From positions 620,001 to 684,000 of the forward strand of contig NZ_JACHCG010000001.1 in assembly GCF_014200595.1 (NCBI RefSeq): a stretch of 64,000 bases of DNA. The letters run 5' to 3'. How positions within the stretch are numbered: the first letter of the stretch is position 1; each line of letters starts with the position of its first letter. Under the pieces are notes generated by a model. It did not search any database. It was not told the origin of the DNA and was given only the letters and a program-made list of their open reading frames with translations. Positions 18,084-26,844 of this stretch are shown one piece after another. The stretch is from Pedobacter cryoconitis (GTDB taxonomy: Bacteria > Bacteroidota > Bacteroidia > Sphingobacteriales > Sphingobacteriaceae). A program made the translations under genes and the position numbers.

Positions 18084-19502
18084 ATGAACAGAAAAGATTT
18101 CATTACCAGTACAGGCTTGCTGACTGCTGGTTTGTTTTTGAGTAAAGATTTAAGAGCGTTTGAATTAGCTTATCCAAATGTAAGAGTGCCGTTGAACAAG
18201 AGAAAATTCAGCAGTCCGGCAGTAGAAAAAGCAATCCTTAAATTCCAGCAGAAAGTTTCGGATAAAGAATTAGGCTGGTTATTTAATAACTGTTTGCCGA
18301 ACACGCTGGATACGACAGTTTCATTTGCGATGAAAGATGGCAAACCTGATACTTATGTGATTACCGGAGATATTGATGCGATGTGGCTCAGAGACAGTTC
18401 TGCGCAGGTCTGGCCTTATCTTGCTTTTATGAAAGAGGATAAAAAACTACAGCAGTTAGTTGCAGGGATTATCCACCGCCAGGCACATTATGTAATTAAA
18501 GATCCTTATGCGAATGCATTTTACAGGGATGGAGAGCAGAAAAGTGAATGGGCAGGTGACCATACCGATATGCAGCCCGGTGTTCATGAGCGTAAATGGG
18601 AAATAGACTCGCTTTGTTACCCGATGCGCCTGGCTTACAACTACTGGAAAATGACTGGTGATGCAACCCCGTTTGATGAGGAGTGGAAAACATCTATCCA
18701 TACGATCCTGAAAACCTTTAAAGAGCAGCAACGTAAAACAGGTTTAGGCCCTTATCATTTTCAGCGTGATACCGCTAAACCAACAGACAGTTTACCGATG
18801 GCCGGTTATGGCTTCCCGGTAAAACCAGTTGGATTGATCTGTTCTATGTTCAGACCGAGTGATGATGCTACGATCTTCCCTTTCCTGATTCCGTCTAACT
18901 TTTTCGCAGTCGTGAGTTTGAAACAAGTAGCAGAAATGTTCAGGGCAATTTTCAAAGAGGAAGCTTTTGCTGCTGAACTGAGTGCCTTGGCAACAGAGGT
19001 AGAGACTGCGATTCAGAAATATGCAGTGGTTGAACACCCTGTTTATGGAAAAATCTATGCTTTTGAAGTGGATGGATTCGGAAATGTAAACCTGATGGAT
19101 GATTCCAATGTGCCAAGTTTGCTTTCTCTTCCTTACCTGAATGCAGTACCTGTAACTGATCCTGTTTATCAGAATACCAGGAAATTTGCGCTATCAGAAC
19201 ATAATCCATATTTTTATAAAGGGAAGGATATAGAGGGAATTGGCGGACCGCACGTGGAGCAGCAGGACATGATCTGGCCGCTGAGTATCATTTGCAGAGG
19301 ACTGACCAGTACAGATGACGAAGAGATTAAACAATGTATTGCTGCCTTGAAGAAAACGCATGCTGGTACTGGTTTTATGCATGAGTCCTTTAAAAAGGAT
19401 CATCCGGAAATCTTTACAAGACCATGGTTTGCCTGGACCAATACCATCTTCGGCGAGTTTTTATGGGAAGTGTTTTTAGCACGCCCGCATTTATTGAGCT
19501 AA
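18084..19502 (+). CDS. GH125 exo-alpha-1,6-mannosidase
   Basis: 472 residues that read as glycoside hydrolase family 125, the metal-independent alpha-mannosidases. Recognisable segments are DIDAMWLRDSSAQVWPYL near residue 95, HTDMQPGVHERKWEIDSLCYP, MFRPSDDATIFPFLIPSN and GPHVEQQDMIWPLSI. The N-terminus has an export-type leader with a Tat-like start (MNRKDFITSTGLLTAGLFL), so it is probably periplasmic. GH125 removes alpha-1,6-linked mannose from N-glycan-type structures. Its presence is the main reason for assigning the operon to mannose/GlcNAc glycan breakdown. It sits 49 nt after the MFS gene. Confidence 0.88.
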   Translation: MNRKDFITSTGLLTAGLFLSKDLRAFELAYPNVRVPLNKRKFSSPAVEKAILKFQQKVSDKELGWLFNNCLPNTLDTTVSFAMKDGKPDTYVITGDIDAMWLRDSSAQVWPYLAFMKEDKKLQQLVAGIIHRQAHYVIKDPYANAFYRDGEQKSEWAGDHTDMQPGVHERKWEIDSLCYPMRLAYNYWKMTGDATPFDEEWKTSIHTILKTFKEQQRKTGLGPYHFQRDTAKPTDSLPMAGYGFPVKPVGLICSMFRPSDDATIFPFLIPSNFFAVVSLKQVAEMFRAIFKEEAFAAELSALATEVETAIQKYAVVEHPVYGKIYAFEVDGFGNVNLMDDSNVPSLLSLPYLNAVPVTDPVYQNTRKFALSEHNPYFYKGKDIEGIGGPHVEQQDMIWPLSIICRGLTSTDDEEIKQCIAALKKTHAGTGFMHESFKKDHPEIFTRPWFAWTNTIFGEFLWEVFLARPHLLS

Positions 19503-19538
19503 CCAACAATGAACCAAATATAAACTTTAATCAAAATC

Positions 19539-21425
19539 ATGAAGAAAATCATTTCAGGGCTTATTCTGGCCTGTGTCACGCTGAGTGTAAGCGCACAGAC
19601 GGATGAAAACTTAGGTATTATACCTGCACCGGTATCGGTAGAAAAAAAGGCTGGTGTTTTTAAACTGGACAAAACTGTAGTGCTGGTTTCCAATGAAACC
19701 TCCAATGCGGCAACAGCTGATATCCTGAATGCTTATATCGCCAGTCAGGGTGGCTTTGCATTGAGACCATCTAAAGCAGCGGCTACCAATGAGCGTGCCA
19801 TTGTATTAAGTTCTGCCGGAGCTGAAAAATTGCCTGCTGAAGGTTATGAGCTTCAGGTTACTGCCCGGAATATTACTGTTACCGGAAAAGGTGCTGGTCT
19901 TTTTTATGGTGTGCAGTCACTGATGCAAATGATGCCTGAGAAAAAAGGTCAGGAAATTGATGTACCTGCCAGTATCATCAAAGATTATCCAAGATTTCAG
20001 TACAGGGGGATGCACCTGGATGTAGGAAGACATACTTTCCCGGTTTCTTTCATCAAGAAGTATATTGACTTGATGGCAGCTTATAAACTGAATAATTTCC
20101 ACTGGCATTTAACAGAAGATCAGGGCTGGAGAATAGAGATTAAAAAATATCCTAAGCTGACTACTATCGGATCAGAAAGAAATGGTTCGGTTGTAGGCCA
20201 TCATCCTGGGGTGACATCTGATAACACACCTTATAAAGGTTTCTACACACAGAATGAAGTGAAAGAAGTAGTTGCTTATGCAACCAGAAAGTTTGTGACT
20301 GTAATTCCTGAAATTGAATTGCCAGGACATAGTTCTGCTGCAATTGCCGCTTATCCTCAGTTAAGCTGTTTCCCGGACAGAGATACTTTTATTGATCCTA
20401 AAACACCGTGGGCTGGTTCAAGAAAAGGCAAACAGGTACAGCAGCAATGGGGCGTTTTTGACGATGTGTTTGCACCAACTGAATATACTTTTAAATTTTT
20501 AGAAGATGTTTTGGATGAAGTCATGGTCTTATTTCCTTCGAAATACATCCATATTGGTGGTGATGAAAGTCCAAAAGAATACTGGAAACAATCACCTTTC
20601 TGCCAGCAGCTAATTAAAGAAAAAGGATTGAAAGATGAGCATGAACTGCAAAGTTATTTCATTCAGCGCATAGAGAAATATATCAATTCTAAGGGAAGAT
20701 CTATCATTGGATGGGATGAGATTTTAGAAGGTGGATTGGCGCCAAATGCGACAGTAATGTCATGGCGTGGAGTTGAAGGTGGTATTGCTGCTGCAAAACT
20801 TAACCACGATGTGATTATGACGCCAGGAAACCAAGGTTTATACTTTGATCATGCACAGTCTAAATCAAGTGGTGAGCCTGTTAATATCGGCGGAAATTCA
20901 CCTTACTCCGTAGCTTATGCTTATGATCCTGTTCCTGAAGTTCTATCAGCAGATCAAAAGAAATATATCAAAGGTGTACAGGCTAATTTATGGACAGAAT
21001 ACATTGAAAGCCCGGAGAAAGCAGAGTACATGATTCTGCCAAGAATGTTCGCTTTAGCTGAAATTGCATGGACTCCGTTAGACAAAAAGAACTTTAAGAA
21101 CTTTTCGGAAGAAAGGATCCCATTGCATTTAGCGCGCCTGGATAAAACCAATACGAATTACTGGGTTCCGGTTCCGGTTGGACAGTCTGATAAACAGATT
21201 GATGGAGAAGATATCACTGTGGATTTGAAAGTGCCTGTTCAGGGAGCTAAAATCTATTATACTTTAGACGGTACAACTCCTTCTGATGTTTCTAATCAAT
21301 ACCGTTCTGCTTTAAAAGTCAATGTGCCTAAGGGCACTAAAATTTTATTGAAGACTATTGTGATCACGCCAAAAGGAAAACGTAGTGTAATTTCTGAAAC
21401 TCCTTTAAATAATGGAGCGAAGTAA
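19539..21425 (+). CDS. GH20 beta-N-acetylhexosaminidase
   Basis: 628 residues with a signal peptide (cleavage near SVSAQ). The zincin-like GH20b domain covers about 25-145 and the catalytic barrel about 150-500, containing RGMHLDVGRH, FHWHLTEDQGWR and the catalytic pair Asp342-Glu343 in HIGGDESPKEYW, which supports substrate-assisted catalysis. The C-terminal piece (YYTLDGTTPSDVS) is the chitobiase-type carbohydrate-associated domain. It releases terminal GlcNAc or GalNAc in the periplasm. It is the last gene of the glycan operon and is followed by a strong terminator. Confidence 0.94.
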   Translation: MKKIISGLILACVTLSVSAQTDENLGIIPAPVSVEKKAGVFKLDKTVVLVSNETSNAATADILNAYIASQGGFALRPSKAAATNERAIVLSSAGAEKLPAEGYELQVTARNITVTGKGAGLFYGVQSLMQMMPEKKGQEIDVPASIIKDYPRFQYRGMHLDVGRHTFPVSFIKKYIDLMAAYKLNNFHWHLTEDQGWRIEIKKYPKLTTIGSERNGSVVGHHPGVTSDNTPYKGFYTQNEVKEVVAYATRKFVTVIPEIELPGHSSAAIAAYPQLSCFPDRDTFIDPKTPWAGSRKGKQVQQQWGVFDDVFAPTEYTFKFLEDVLDEVMVLFPSKYIHIGGDESPKEYWKQSPFCQQLIKEKGLKDEHELQSYFIQRIEKYINSKGRSIIGWDEILEGGLAPNATVMSWRGVEGGIAAAKLNHDVIMTPGNQGLYFDHAQSKSSGEPVNIGGNSPYSVAYAYDPVPEVLSADQKKYIKGVQANLWTEYIESPEKAEYMILPRMFALAEIAWTPLDKKNFKNFSEERIPLHLARLDKTNTNYWVPVPVGQSDKQIDGEDITVDLKVPVQGAKIYYTLDGTTPSDVSNQYRSALKVNVPKGTKILLKTIVITPKGKRSVISETPLNNGAK

Positions 21426-21451
21426 TTTCTTTTTTTATTCTTTGTAACAGG

Positions 21452-21494
21452 AGCCTGTTTGAAATTCATCATTTGAATTTTAAACAGGCTTTAT
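21452..21494 (+). terminator. Terminator of the glycan operon
   Basis: A 16-bp stem (21452-21467 with 21475-21490) containing one G-T wobble and a 7-nt loop, ending in a short T run. It lies just after the GH20 stop. Confidence 0.8.
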
Positions 21495-21536
21495 ATTTGG
21501 TTAAAACGCTTTTTTAGTATAAATTGCTAAAATAAA

Positions 21537-22169
21537 ATGAACCAGATGAAACGAAAACTATATATTTTACAGCAGTCTGCACTCTGTGTGGGATTGTTGT
21601 TTTTGTTTGCTTGTAAGCAGAATCAGCCGGTTAAAATTTCCCCGGCAGCCGATGTGAAGGCTGTGGCGAAAAACACAGCAGGGACTTTTCCTTTTCATAA
21701 GGATATCGTGATCAAACCAGGACTTCACTTTGAAATATTAAGCTGGGGCAGAGGAGTAGACAGCCTTGGCGGGTACCTGATCCTGATGTCTGATTCAACA
21801 AAAAATAATTATAAATCTTTCTCTGTAGAACGCGATGGTATAATTACCGATGCCTGGAATATGGATATGGACAATGATGGTAACCCTGAGTTATATATAG
21901 AGTTGCTGAGTAAAAAGAACGTCAGAGATCTTAACGTTTATGAATATAATGGCAGCTTTAATAAAATCAGCTTCCCGCCTTTAAGTGCTAAAATGAAGAA
22001 GATTTATGGAGGGAATGATAAATTTATCCAGAAAAACGGAGAGTTGTTCAGATCGTTTCCTATCGTTAATTCTACGGATAGTACACAAAAGAACGGCGCA
22101 GTGAAAATGCTGCATTACAGCTTAAGAGGAAATAGTTTCTCTGTAGATGAAGTTAAAGAACAAGAGTAA
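21537..22169 (+). CDS. Hypothetical lipoprotein with an acidic D-x-D-N-D-G motif
   Basis: 210 residues; the signal peptide ends in the lipobox LLFLFAC, and the start may be 21537 or the ATG at 21546. The mature part contains WNMDMDNDGNPELYIELLSK, a Ca-binding-like loop of the kind seen in VCBS/FG-GAP repeats, but only one copy is visible. I cannot assign a family. It is transcribed separately from the glycan operon (terminator before it) and is convergent with the membrane protein gene at 22192. Confidence 0.6.
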   Translation: MNQMKRKLYILQQSALCVGLLFLFACKQNQPVKISPAADVKAVAKNTAGTFPFHKDIVIKPGLHFEILSWGRGVDSLGGYLILMSDSTKNNYKSFSVERDGIITDAWNMDMDNDGNPELYIELLSKKNVRDLNVYEYNGSFNKISFPPLSAKMKKIYGGNDKFIQKNGELFRSFPIVNSTDSTQKNGAVKMLHYSLRGNSFSVDEVKEQE

Positions 22170-22183
22170 TCCTCTTGTTCTTT
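22155..22183. terminator. Bidirectional terminator between convergent genes
   Basis: AAAGAACAAGAG (22155-22166) and CTCTTGTTCTTT (22172-22183) form a perfect 12-bp stem with a 5-nt loop, flanked by A and T runs, overlapping the lipoprotein stop codon. Confidence 0.8.
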
Positions 22184-22191
22184 AAGCTAAT

Positions 22192-22791
22192 TTAAACAGA
22201 CTCTTTAAACTGCGCGCTGATTCTTTCAAATTTTTCAATTAAAAGATCAATGCGCTCTTTTTCTTTATTCATGTATGATTTACGCAGGATGGTTGCACAG
22301 AAGGCCATCCAGATTACTGTAAATAGTACGATTGCGATTTGTATCCAGGTATTCAGATGGTTCAGTGTTTCAAAGAAGAAAAGAATGAAACCAACCGATA
22401 TAGCTGCGGCATAAAACCAGTAAAGCTTATTGTATAAATTGAAGCGGCTCAGCTGGTATTCGTGGAGCTTTTTCAGGAATGCACCCGGATGCTCTGTGAA
22501 ATCGTTCCGTGAAATCAACCGGTGTTCCCTGTATAATAAAATCGTATAGATCGCTACAGCTAATACAATGATTCCTATCCCTAAGAACGTAGCCCAGGAG
22601 CTGAAATCAAAATAAACCAGTAAGGAGCTGATGGCCAGGAATGAAATAACCATTCCCCCGATGTTAAAGAGCGATTTGGTACGAATGGAATTCACCTCTT
22701 TTTTTGCCTGATCCAGCATCTCTTCTGAAGTGATTTTTACCTCCACAGAATGAGATTGCCAAAGAGACTGTATATGTTCAAATTCTTGCAT
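22192..22791 (-). CDS. Membrane protein encoded with an ECF sigma factor, candidate anti-sigma factor
   Basis: 199 residues with a soluble N-terminal part of about 40 residues and four hydrophobic segments in two pairs (about 43-90 and 125-170), ending in a Lys/Glu-rich helix. It overlaps the upstream sigma gene by 14 nt, so the two are translationally coupled. By position it may hold the sigma factor at the membrane, but I see no recognisable anti-sigma zinc-finger motif. The function is inferred from context only. Confidence 0.6.
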   Translation of the reverse strand: MQEFEHIQSLWQSHSVEVKITSEEMLDQAKKEVNSIRTKSLFNIGGMVISFLAISSLLVYFDFSSWATFLGIGIIVLAVAIYTILLYREHRLISRNDFTEHPGAFLKKLHEYQLSRFNLYNKLYWFYAAAISVGFILFFFETLNHLNTWIQIAIVLFTVIWMAFCATILRKSYMNKEKERIDLLIEKFERISAQFKESV

Positions 22792-23275
22792 GATGATTGT
22801 ATAATTCGGTGAGTTTTTGTTTAATACGGTGAATCTTAACTCTAAGATTTCCTTCGCTGATTCCTGAAATGTCGGCTATCTCATGATAGGGAAGCTCGTC
22901 GAGAACCATAGTAATAATTAAACGGTCGTTTTCTTCTAATTTGGATATTGATTTATATAAAAGAGCCACCTGCTCATTTTTTTCAGAGAACTCTTCTACT
23001 CTGTTCTCAATAATATTTTCCGTTAGTTCGTCTTTGGCCTGTCTTTTCTCCGAACGAAGGTAGGTTAAACAGGTGTTTACAGCGATCCGGTAAATCCAGG
23101 TCGAAATTAGTGATTTCTGTCTGAATTTATCAAGATTCTGCCAAACCTTAAGAAAAGTCTCCTGTAACAGATCATTTGCAGACTCAGCATCACCTGTATA
23201 GCCATAGCACAAATGGAATATTTTCTTGGAGTTAGTGTCGAAGATTTGCTTAAATAAGATGTCTTTCTGATCCAA
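22778..23275 (-). CDS. ECF-type RNA polymerase sigma factor
   Basis: 165 residues with the sigma-70 region 2 pattern (YGYTGDAESANDLLQETFLKVWQNL, then STWIYRIAVNTCLTYLR) and a C-terminal region 4 helix-turn-helix (LPYHEIADISGISEGNLRVKIHRIKQKL). It directs RNA polymerase to a small regulon. It has no FecR partner but is coupled to the four-helix membrane protein gene downstream, implying control by that protein. Its upstream region is shared divergently with the symporter gene at 23448. Confidence 0.92.
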   Translation of the reverse strand: MDQKDILFKQIFDTNSKKIFHLCYGYTGDAESANDLLQETFLKVWQNLDKFRQKSLISTWIYRIAVNTCLTYLRSEKRQAKDELTENIIENRVEEFSEKNEQVALLYKSISKLEENDRLIITMVLDELPYHEIADISGISEGNLRVKIHRIKQKLTELYNHHARI

Positions 23276-23447
23276 TTGAGTCGTTATTTTTGTTGTTTGA
23301 CACGGTTAATAGCAAATTGTTACAGTGCTAAAATGTTTTTAACCGGGCTATAACATTTCCACAATCCTACAAAAACGGATTACCCGATTCTGAAAATAAG
23401 TTTATTATTGTAGTTTTACGCTCGGAAAAAACACTCAACCAAATATA

Positions 23448-24833
23448 ATGTCAAAAAACAACAGATTAACATTCTTTATATTTTTAGCACTGGTACTAGG
23501 AGTTATCTTAGGTTACGTATTAAATGTAAATTCATTTGATACATATAACAACAAGATTACCAATGCAGATGCTCAAATTAAAACTTTAGATATAAAGATG
23601 GGTGAGAGAACTGATACAGCATCTGTACAGTACTTGCAACTGAAGACACAAAGAGCCGAAAACGTTAAAATCAGAAGAGATAACGAAACTGAAAGAGAGA
23701 AAAAGCTGGAACCACTTACTTTATTAAGTGATATTTTTCTAAGATTAATTAAAATGATTGTTGCTCCTTTAGTTTTTACCACACTGGTAGTTGGGGTGGC
23801 TAAAGTAGGGGATATTAAAGCGGTAGGAAGAATCGGTGGTAAAACCATGCTTTGGTTTATGAGTGCTTCCTTATTGTCTTTATTTTTGGGAATGATCATG
23901 GTCAACATATTCAGACCGGGTGAGGCGATGAATTTGCCGCTTCCAAGCAGTCATGAGGATACGGGGATTCATAAAGTGGCTTTATCGATGAAAGACTTTA
24001 TTGCGCATATCATCCCTAAAAGTATGACTGAAGCGATGGCAACCAATGAAATCCTTCAGATTGTAGCTTTCTCCCTGTTTTTTGGGGTCGCAACTGCGGC
24101 TATTGGTGAAAAAGGTAAAATTATCATTGAGTTTTTCGATTCAGTTGCGCATGTAATTTTAAAAGTGACCGGATATGTAATGAATTTTGCGCCTTTTGCA
24201 GTATTTGGTGCGATGGCGGCGATTATTGCCAAACAAGGTTTAAGTGTCCTTTCTACTTATGCCTTATTTATCGGGGAATTCTATTCTACGATGCTGCTGT
24301 TGTGGCTGGTACTGATTATGATCGGTTATCTTATTCTGAAAGGGAGAGTATTCAACCTGATGAACAGGATGAAAGAGCCGGTGATTGTTGCTTTTAGTAC
24401 AGCGAGCAGTGAAGCGGCTTATCCGAAAACGATGTTGCAGCTGGAGCGCTTTGGCTGTAAAGATAAAATTGTGAGTTTCGTATTACCATTAGGGTACTCG
24501 TTTAATTTGGATGGTTCAATGTTATATATGACCTTTGCGTCCTTATTTATTGCACAGTCTTACGGGATTCATTTATCGTTTCAACAGCAGATTACTATGC
24601 TGCTGATCCTGATGCTGACCAGTAAGGGGATTGCAGGTGTTCCAAGAGCTTCGTTAGTAGTTATTGCAGGTACGATTGCAACTTTTAATATTCCTGAAGC
24701 AGGACTGGCCTTATTGATCGGTATTGATCCTTTGCTGGATATGGGCAGATCAGCAACGAATGTAATTGGTAACAGCCTGGCAACAGCTGTGGTCAGCAAG
24801 TGGGAGGGAGAGCTTACAGAGCCTCTGGATTAG
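23448..24833 (+). CDS. Dicarboxylate/amino acid:cation symporter (DAACS family)
   Basis: 461 residues with about eight membrane helices and the two re-entrant loops of the glutamate transporter family. Motifs are the Ser-rich loop STASSEA, the GYSFNLDGSMLYM sequence containing N-x-D-G, and GIAGVPRAS. It imports glutamate, aspartate or C4-dicarboxylates with sodium or protons. The segment between helix 1 and helix 2 (about residues 28-90) is a charged Lys/Glu/Thr-rich insertion, longer than in the archetypes. The ATG is directly preceded by ACCAAATATA. Confidence 0.92.
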   Translation: MSKNNRLTFFIFLALVLGVILGYVLNVNSFDTYNNKITNADAQIKTLDIKMGERTDTASVQYLQLKTQRAENVKIRRDNETEREKKLEPLTLLSDIFLRLIKMIVAPLVFTTLVVGVAKVGDIKAVGRIGGKTMLWFMSASLLSLFLGMIMVNIFRPGEAMNLPLPSSHEDTGIHKVALSMKDFIAHIIPKSMTEAMATNEILQIVAFSLFFGVATAAIGEKGKIIIEFFDSVAHVILKVTGYVMNFAPFAVFGAMAAIIAKQGLSVLSTYALFIGEFYSTMLLLWLVLIMIGYLILKGRVFNLMNRMKEPVIVAFSTASSEAAYPKTMLQLERFGCKDKIVSFVLPLGYSFNLDGSMLYMTFASLFIAQSYGIHLSFQQQITMLLILMLTSKGIAGVPRASLVVIAGTIATFNIPEAGLALLIGIDPLLDMGRSATNVIGNSLATAVVSKWEGELTEPLD

Positions 24834-24872
24834 ATAAGTTAAGAATGCAAGACCAATTTATATAGATTAAAA

Positions 24873-25388
24873 ATGATGAGTACCAACGCGAAAAAATTAT
24901 TTCTACTGCTCACTATTGTAGTTCCTTTTCTGGCCTACTGTGTGTTTTATTATATGCCTATTATTAAAAATGCACCTTTCAGATCGGATGAGTTTGTCTC
25001 TTTCCAGTTCAAATGGGGAGCAGGCAATGACCTGGTGAATTCTTATGATTCTGCAACCGGGGACTATCAGTATCTGAATGCAAAAGATTCACTGATCAGA
25101 ACGAATGTGAAATTAAGAGATAATGATATCATTTATATTCACAATAAAGCAAGTGAGCTTGGGTTCTGGAACTTTCCGGATGTAATTTCCAATGCGGGAA
25201 CTGACCTTAATAAATCTAAAGTACTGCGTTATGTGATGCAGTTTAACTATAAACGTAAAACTAAAAAGGTGATTTTTGTTACAGATTATAACGATATCGC
25301 TAAACTAAGAGACGTAGCTAAGCAAATGAAGACCCTTTTGGAGCAGAGTATCAACGATGCTGAAGAAAGATATGGTAAGAAAAAGTAA
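24873..25388 (+). CDS. Hypothetical membrane-anchored protein
   Basis: 171 residues with one N-terminal hydrophobic segment (about residues 9-30) and a soluble domain with alternating charged strands and a helical C-terminus rich in Lys and Glu. No lipobox follows the segment, so a membrane anchor facing the periplasm is most likely. I do not recognise the family. It follows the symporter gene by 39 nt and is probably transcribed with it. Confidence 0.55.
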   Translation: MMSTNAKKLFLLLTIVVPFLAYCVFYYMPIIKNAPFRSDEFVSFQFKWGAGNDLVNSYDSATGDYQYLNAKDSLIRTNVKLRDNDIIYIHNKASELGFWNFPDVISNAGTDLNKSKVLRYVMQFNYKRKTKKVIFVTDYNDIAKLRDVAKQMKTLLEQSINDAEERYGKKK

Positions 25389-25416
25389 ATCATTATGAAT
25401 TTATAAATATATATTC

Positions 25417-25424
25417 TATATTTG
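25417..25424 (+). promoter_or_regulatory. -7 box of the rplU-rpmA operon
   Basis: TATATTTG matches TAnnTTTG exactly and is followed by CAC, 46 nt before the rplU ATG. Confidence 0.65.
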
Positions 25425-25470
25425 CACCTCGATAAAAAAATAAACAATTTAAAATACTAATTATTTAACA

Positions 25471-25782
25471 ATGTACGCAATAGTAAATATAGCAGGACAG
25501 CAATTCAAAGTTGCAAAAGACCAGCACCTTTTTGTACACCGTTTACAAGGAGATGAAGGCGCTAGTATTGAATTTGACAATGTATTGTTGGTTGAAGACG
25601 GAGGTAAGATCTCTGTTGGTGCCCCTTTATTATCAGGAGCTATCGTTTCAGCTAAAATCGTGTCTCATTTAAAAGGCGATAAAGTAATCGTTTTCAAAAA
25701 GAAACGTAGAAAAGGTTACAAAAAGAAAAATGGCCACCGCCAGTATTTCACAAAAATCCAGATCTCTGGTATCAGTTTATAA
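25471..25782 (+). CDS. rplU: 50S ribosomal protein L21
   Basis: 103 residues, normal for L21. It starts [14 protein letters not shown] and ends in the typical [22 protein letters not shown] segment that contacts 23S rRNA. It is co-transcribed with rpmA, 60 nt upstream of it, from the -7 box at 25417. Confidence 0.97.
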   Translation: MYAIVNIAGQQFKVAKDQHLFVHRLQGDEGASIEFDNVLLVEDGGKISVGAPLLSGAIVSAKIVSHLKGDKVIVFKKKRRKGYKKKNGHRQYFTKIQISGISL

Positions 25783-25842
25783 TTAGTTGTTAAACAAAAA
25801 TTATCAGTTTTATAACTGTTAGTTGATAAAATATAAAACAAA

Positions 25843-26232
25843 ATGGCACATAAAAAAGGAGCCGGTAGTTCGAGAAACGGACGTGAGTCTCATAGTAAAC
25901 GCTTAGGTATCAAAATTTTTGGTGGTCAGGAAGCAATTGCAGGAAACATCTTAGTACGTCAACGCGGAACTAAACACCATCCTGATAAAGGCGTAGGTAT
26001 TGGTAAAGACCATACTTTATTCGCTCTTGTTGCTGGTACTGTAGTTTTCAGAAAGAAACAAGATAACAAATCTTACGTTTCTATCTTACCTGCAAGTGTA
26101 ATTAGCGAAGTTGTTGAAAAAGCTGTTCCTACTAAAAAAGTAGAAGAAGCTGCTGCTCCGGTAGCTGAAGCACCTGCTAAAAAAGCACCAGCTAAAAAAG
26201 CTGCTAAAGCTGACGCTGCTCCGGCAGAATAA
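25843..26232 (+). CDS. rpmA: 50S ribosomal protein L27 with an Ala/Lys-rich C-terminal tail
   Basis: 129 residues. The first 85 or so are a standard L27 ([22 protein letters not shown]) with the unprocessed N-terminus that reaches the peptidyl transferase centre. About 45 further residues form an Ala/Lys/Pro-rich tail ([20 protein letters not shown]) absent from most L27 proteins. The reading frame is continuous and ends shortly before a strong terminator, so the tail is genuine in this sequence. Confidence 0.96.
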   Translation: MAHKKGAGSSRNGRESHSKRLGIKIFGGQEAIAGNILVRQRGTKHHPDKGVGIGKDHTLFALVAGTVVFRKKQDNKSYVSILPASVISEVVEKAVPTKKVEEAAAPVAEAPAKKAPAKKAAKADAAPAE

Positions 26233-26250
26233 TCTTTAAAAAAATTCAAT

Positions 26251-26284
26251 AAAAAAGCCGCAACGTATTCGTTGCGGCTTTTTT
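26251..26284. terminator. Bidirectional terminator between rpmA and the XRE regulator
   Basis: A perfect 15-bp stem, AAAAAAGCCGCAACG (26251-26265) with CGTTGCGGCTTTTTT (26270-26284) around a TATT loop. The flanking A and T tracts make it an intrinsic terminator in both directions. Confidence 0.92.
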
Positions 26285-26297
26285 ATTGACGTTTATT

Positions 26298-26654
26298 TTA
26301 TGATACGTCAATTTTTATTTTAATACTTTGAAGTTCGTTTTCCAGTTTTTCCAAACACAAAGAGAAATTCTTAAGTGTAGTTTCCAGTTCATTCATTAAG
26401 CCTGCTACAGGAAATACAGCTTGTGGTTCATTGTTCTCTTCTCCGTGTAAAAGCCATTCATAACTCTTCTTATAGTGCCTTGAAAGAGCACACAGTGTAT
26501 GAAATGTGGGGTATTGGTTGCCAAGCTCAATTTGAGAATAATTGCTCCTGGATAAATTCAATAAATTTGCTACATCAACCTGAGCGTAAGCTCTTTCTAG
26601 TCTTAATGACTTAATCCTCTTCCCTAATATTTTCTTTGATAGAATTTCTTGCAT
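26298..26654 (-). CDS. XRE-family helix-turn-helix regulator
   Basis: 118 residues. The HTH occupies about residues 10-65 (LGKRIKSLRLERAYAQVDVANLLNLSRSNYSQIELG), followed by HTLCALSRHYKKSYEWLLHG, typical of Cro/CI-type regulators. The C-terminal third is a probable coiled coil (LMNELETTLKNFSLCLEKLENELQ) that may mediate dimerisation. It is divergent from the PAS-HisKA-REC gene at 26845, which it might regulate, though nothing in the sequence proves it. Confidence 0.85.
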   Translation of the reverse strand: MQEILSKKILGKRIKSLRLERAYAQVDVANLLNLSRSNYSQIELGNQYPTFHTLCALSRHYKKSYEWLLHGEENNEPQAVFPVAGLMNELETTLKNFSLCLEKLENELQSIKIKIDVS

Positions 26655-26844
26655 AAATAATATTTTTTTTGTTGGTTTGTGACTTTATTCTATTGGTGTA
26701 AAAAAGACAATTATCGAACCATTACATCCGCGAGTATAATTTGGTTATCTTTATAGGAAGATTTCGAGTTTAAAGTAGGATGTTAAATGTTAAAAAAAAA
26801 TTAAATGAGTGCTTGTATTTGTGTCATACTAAAGGAAATCAACT

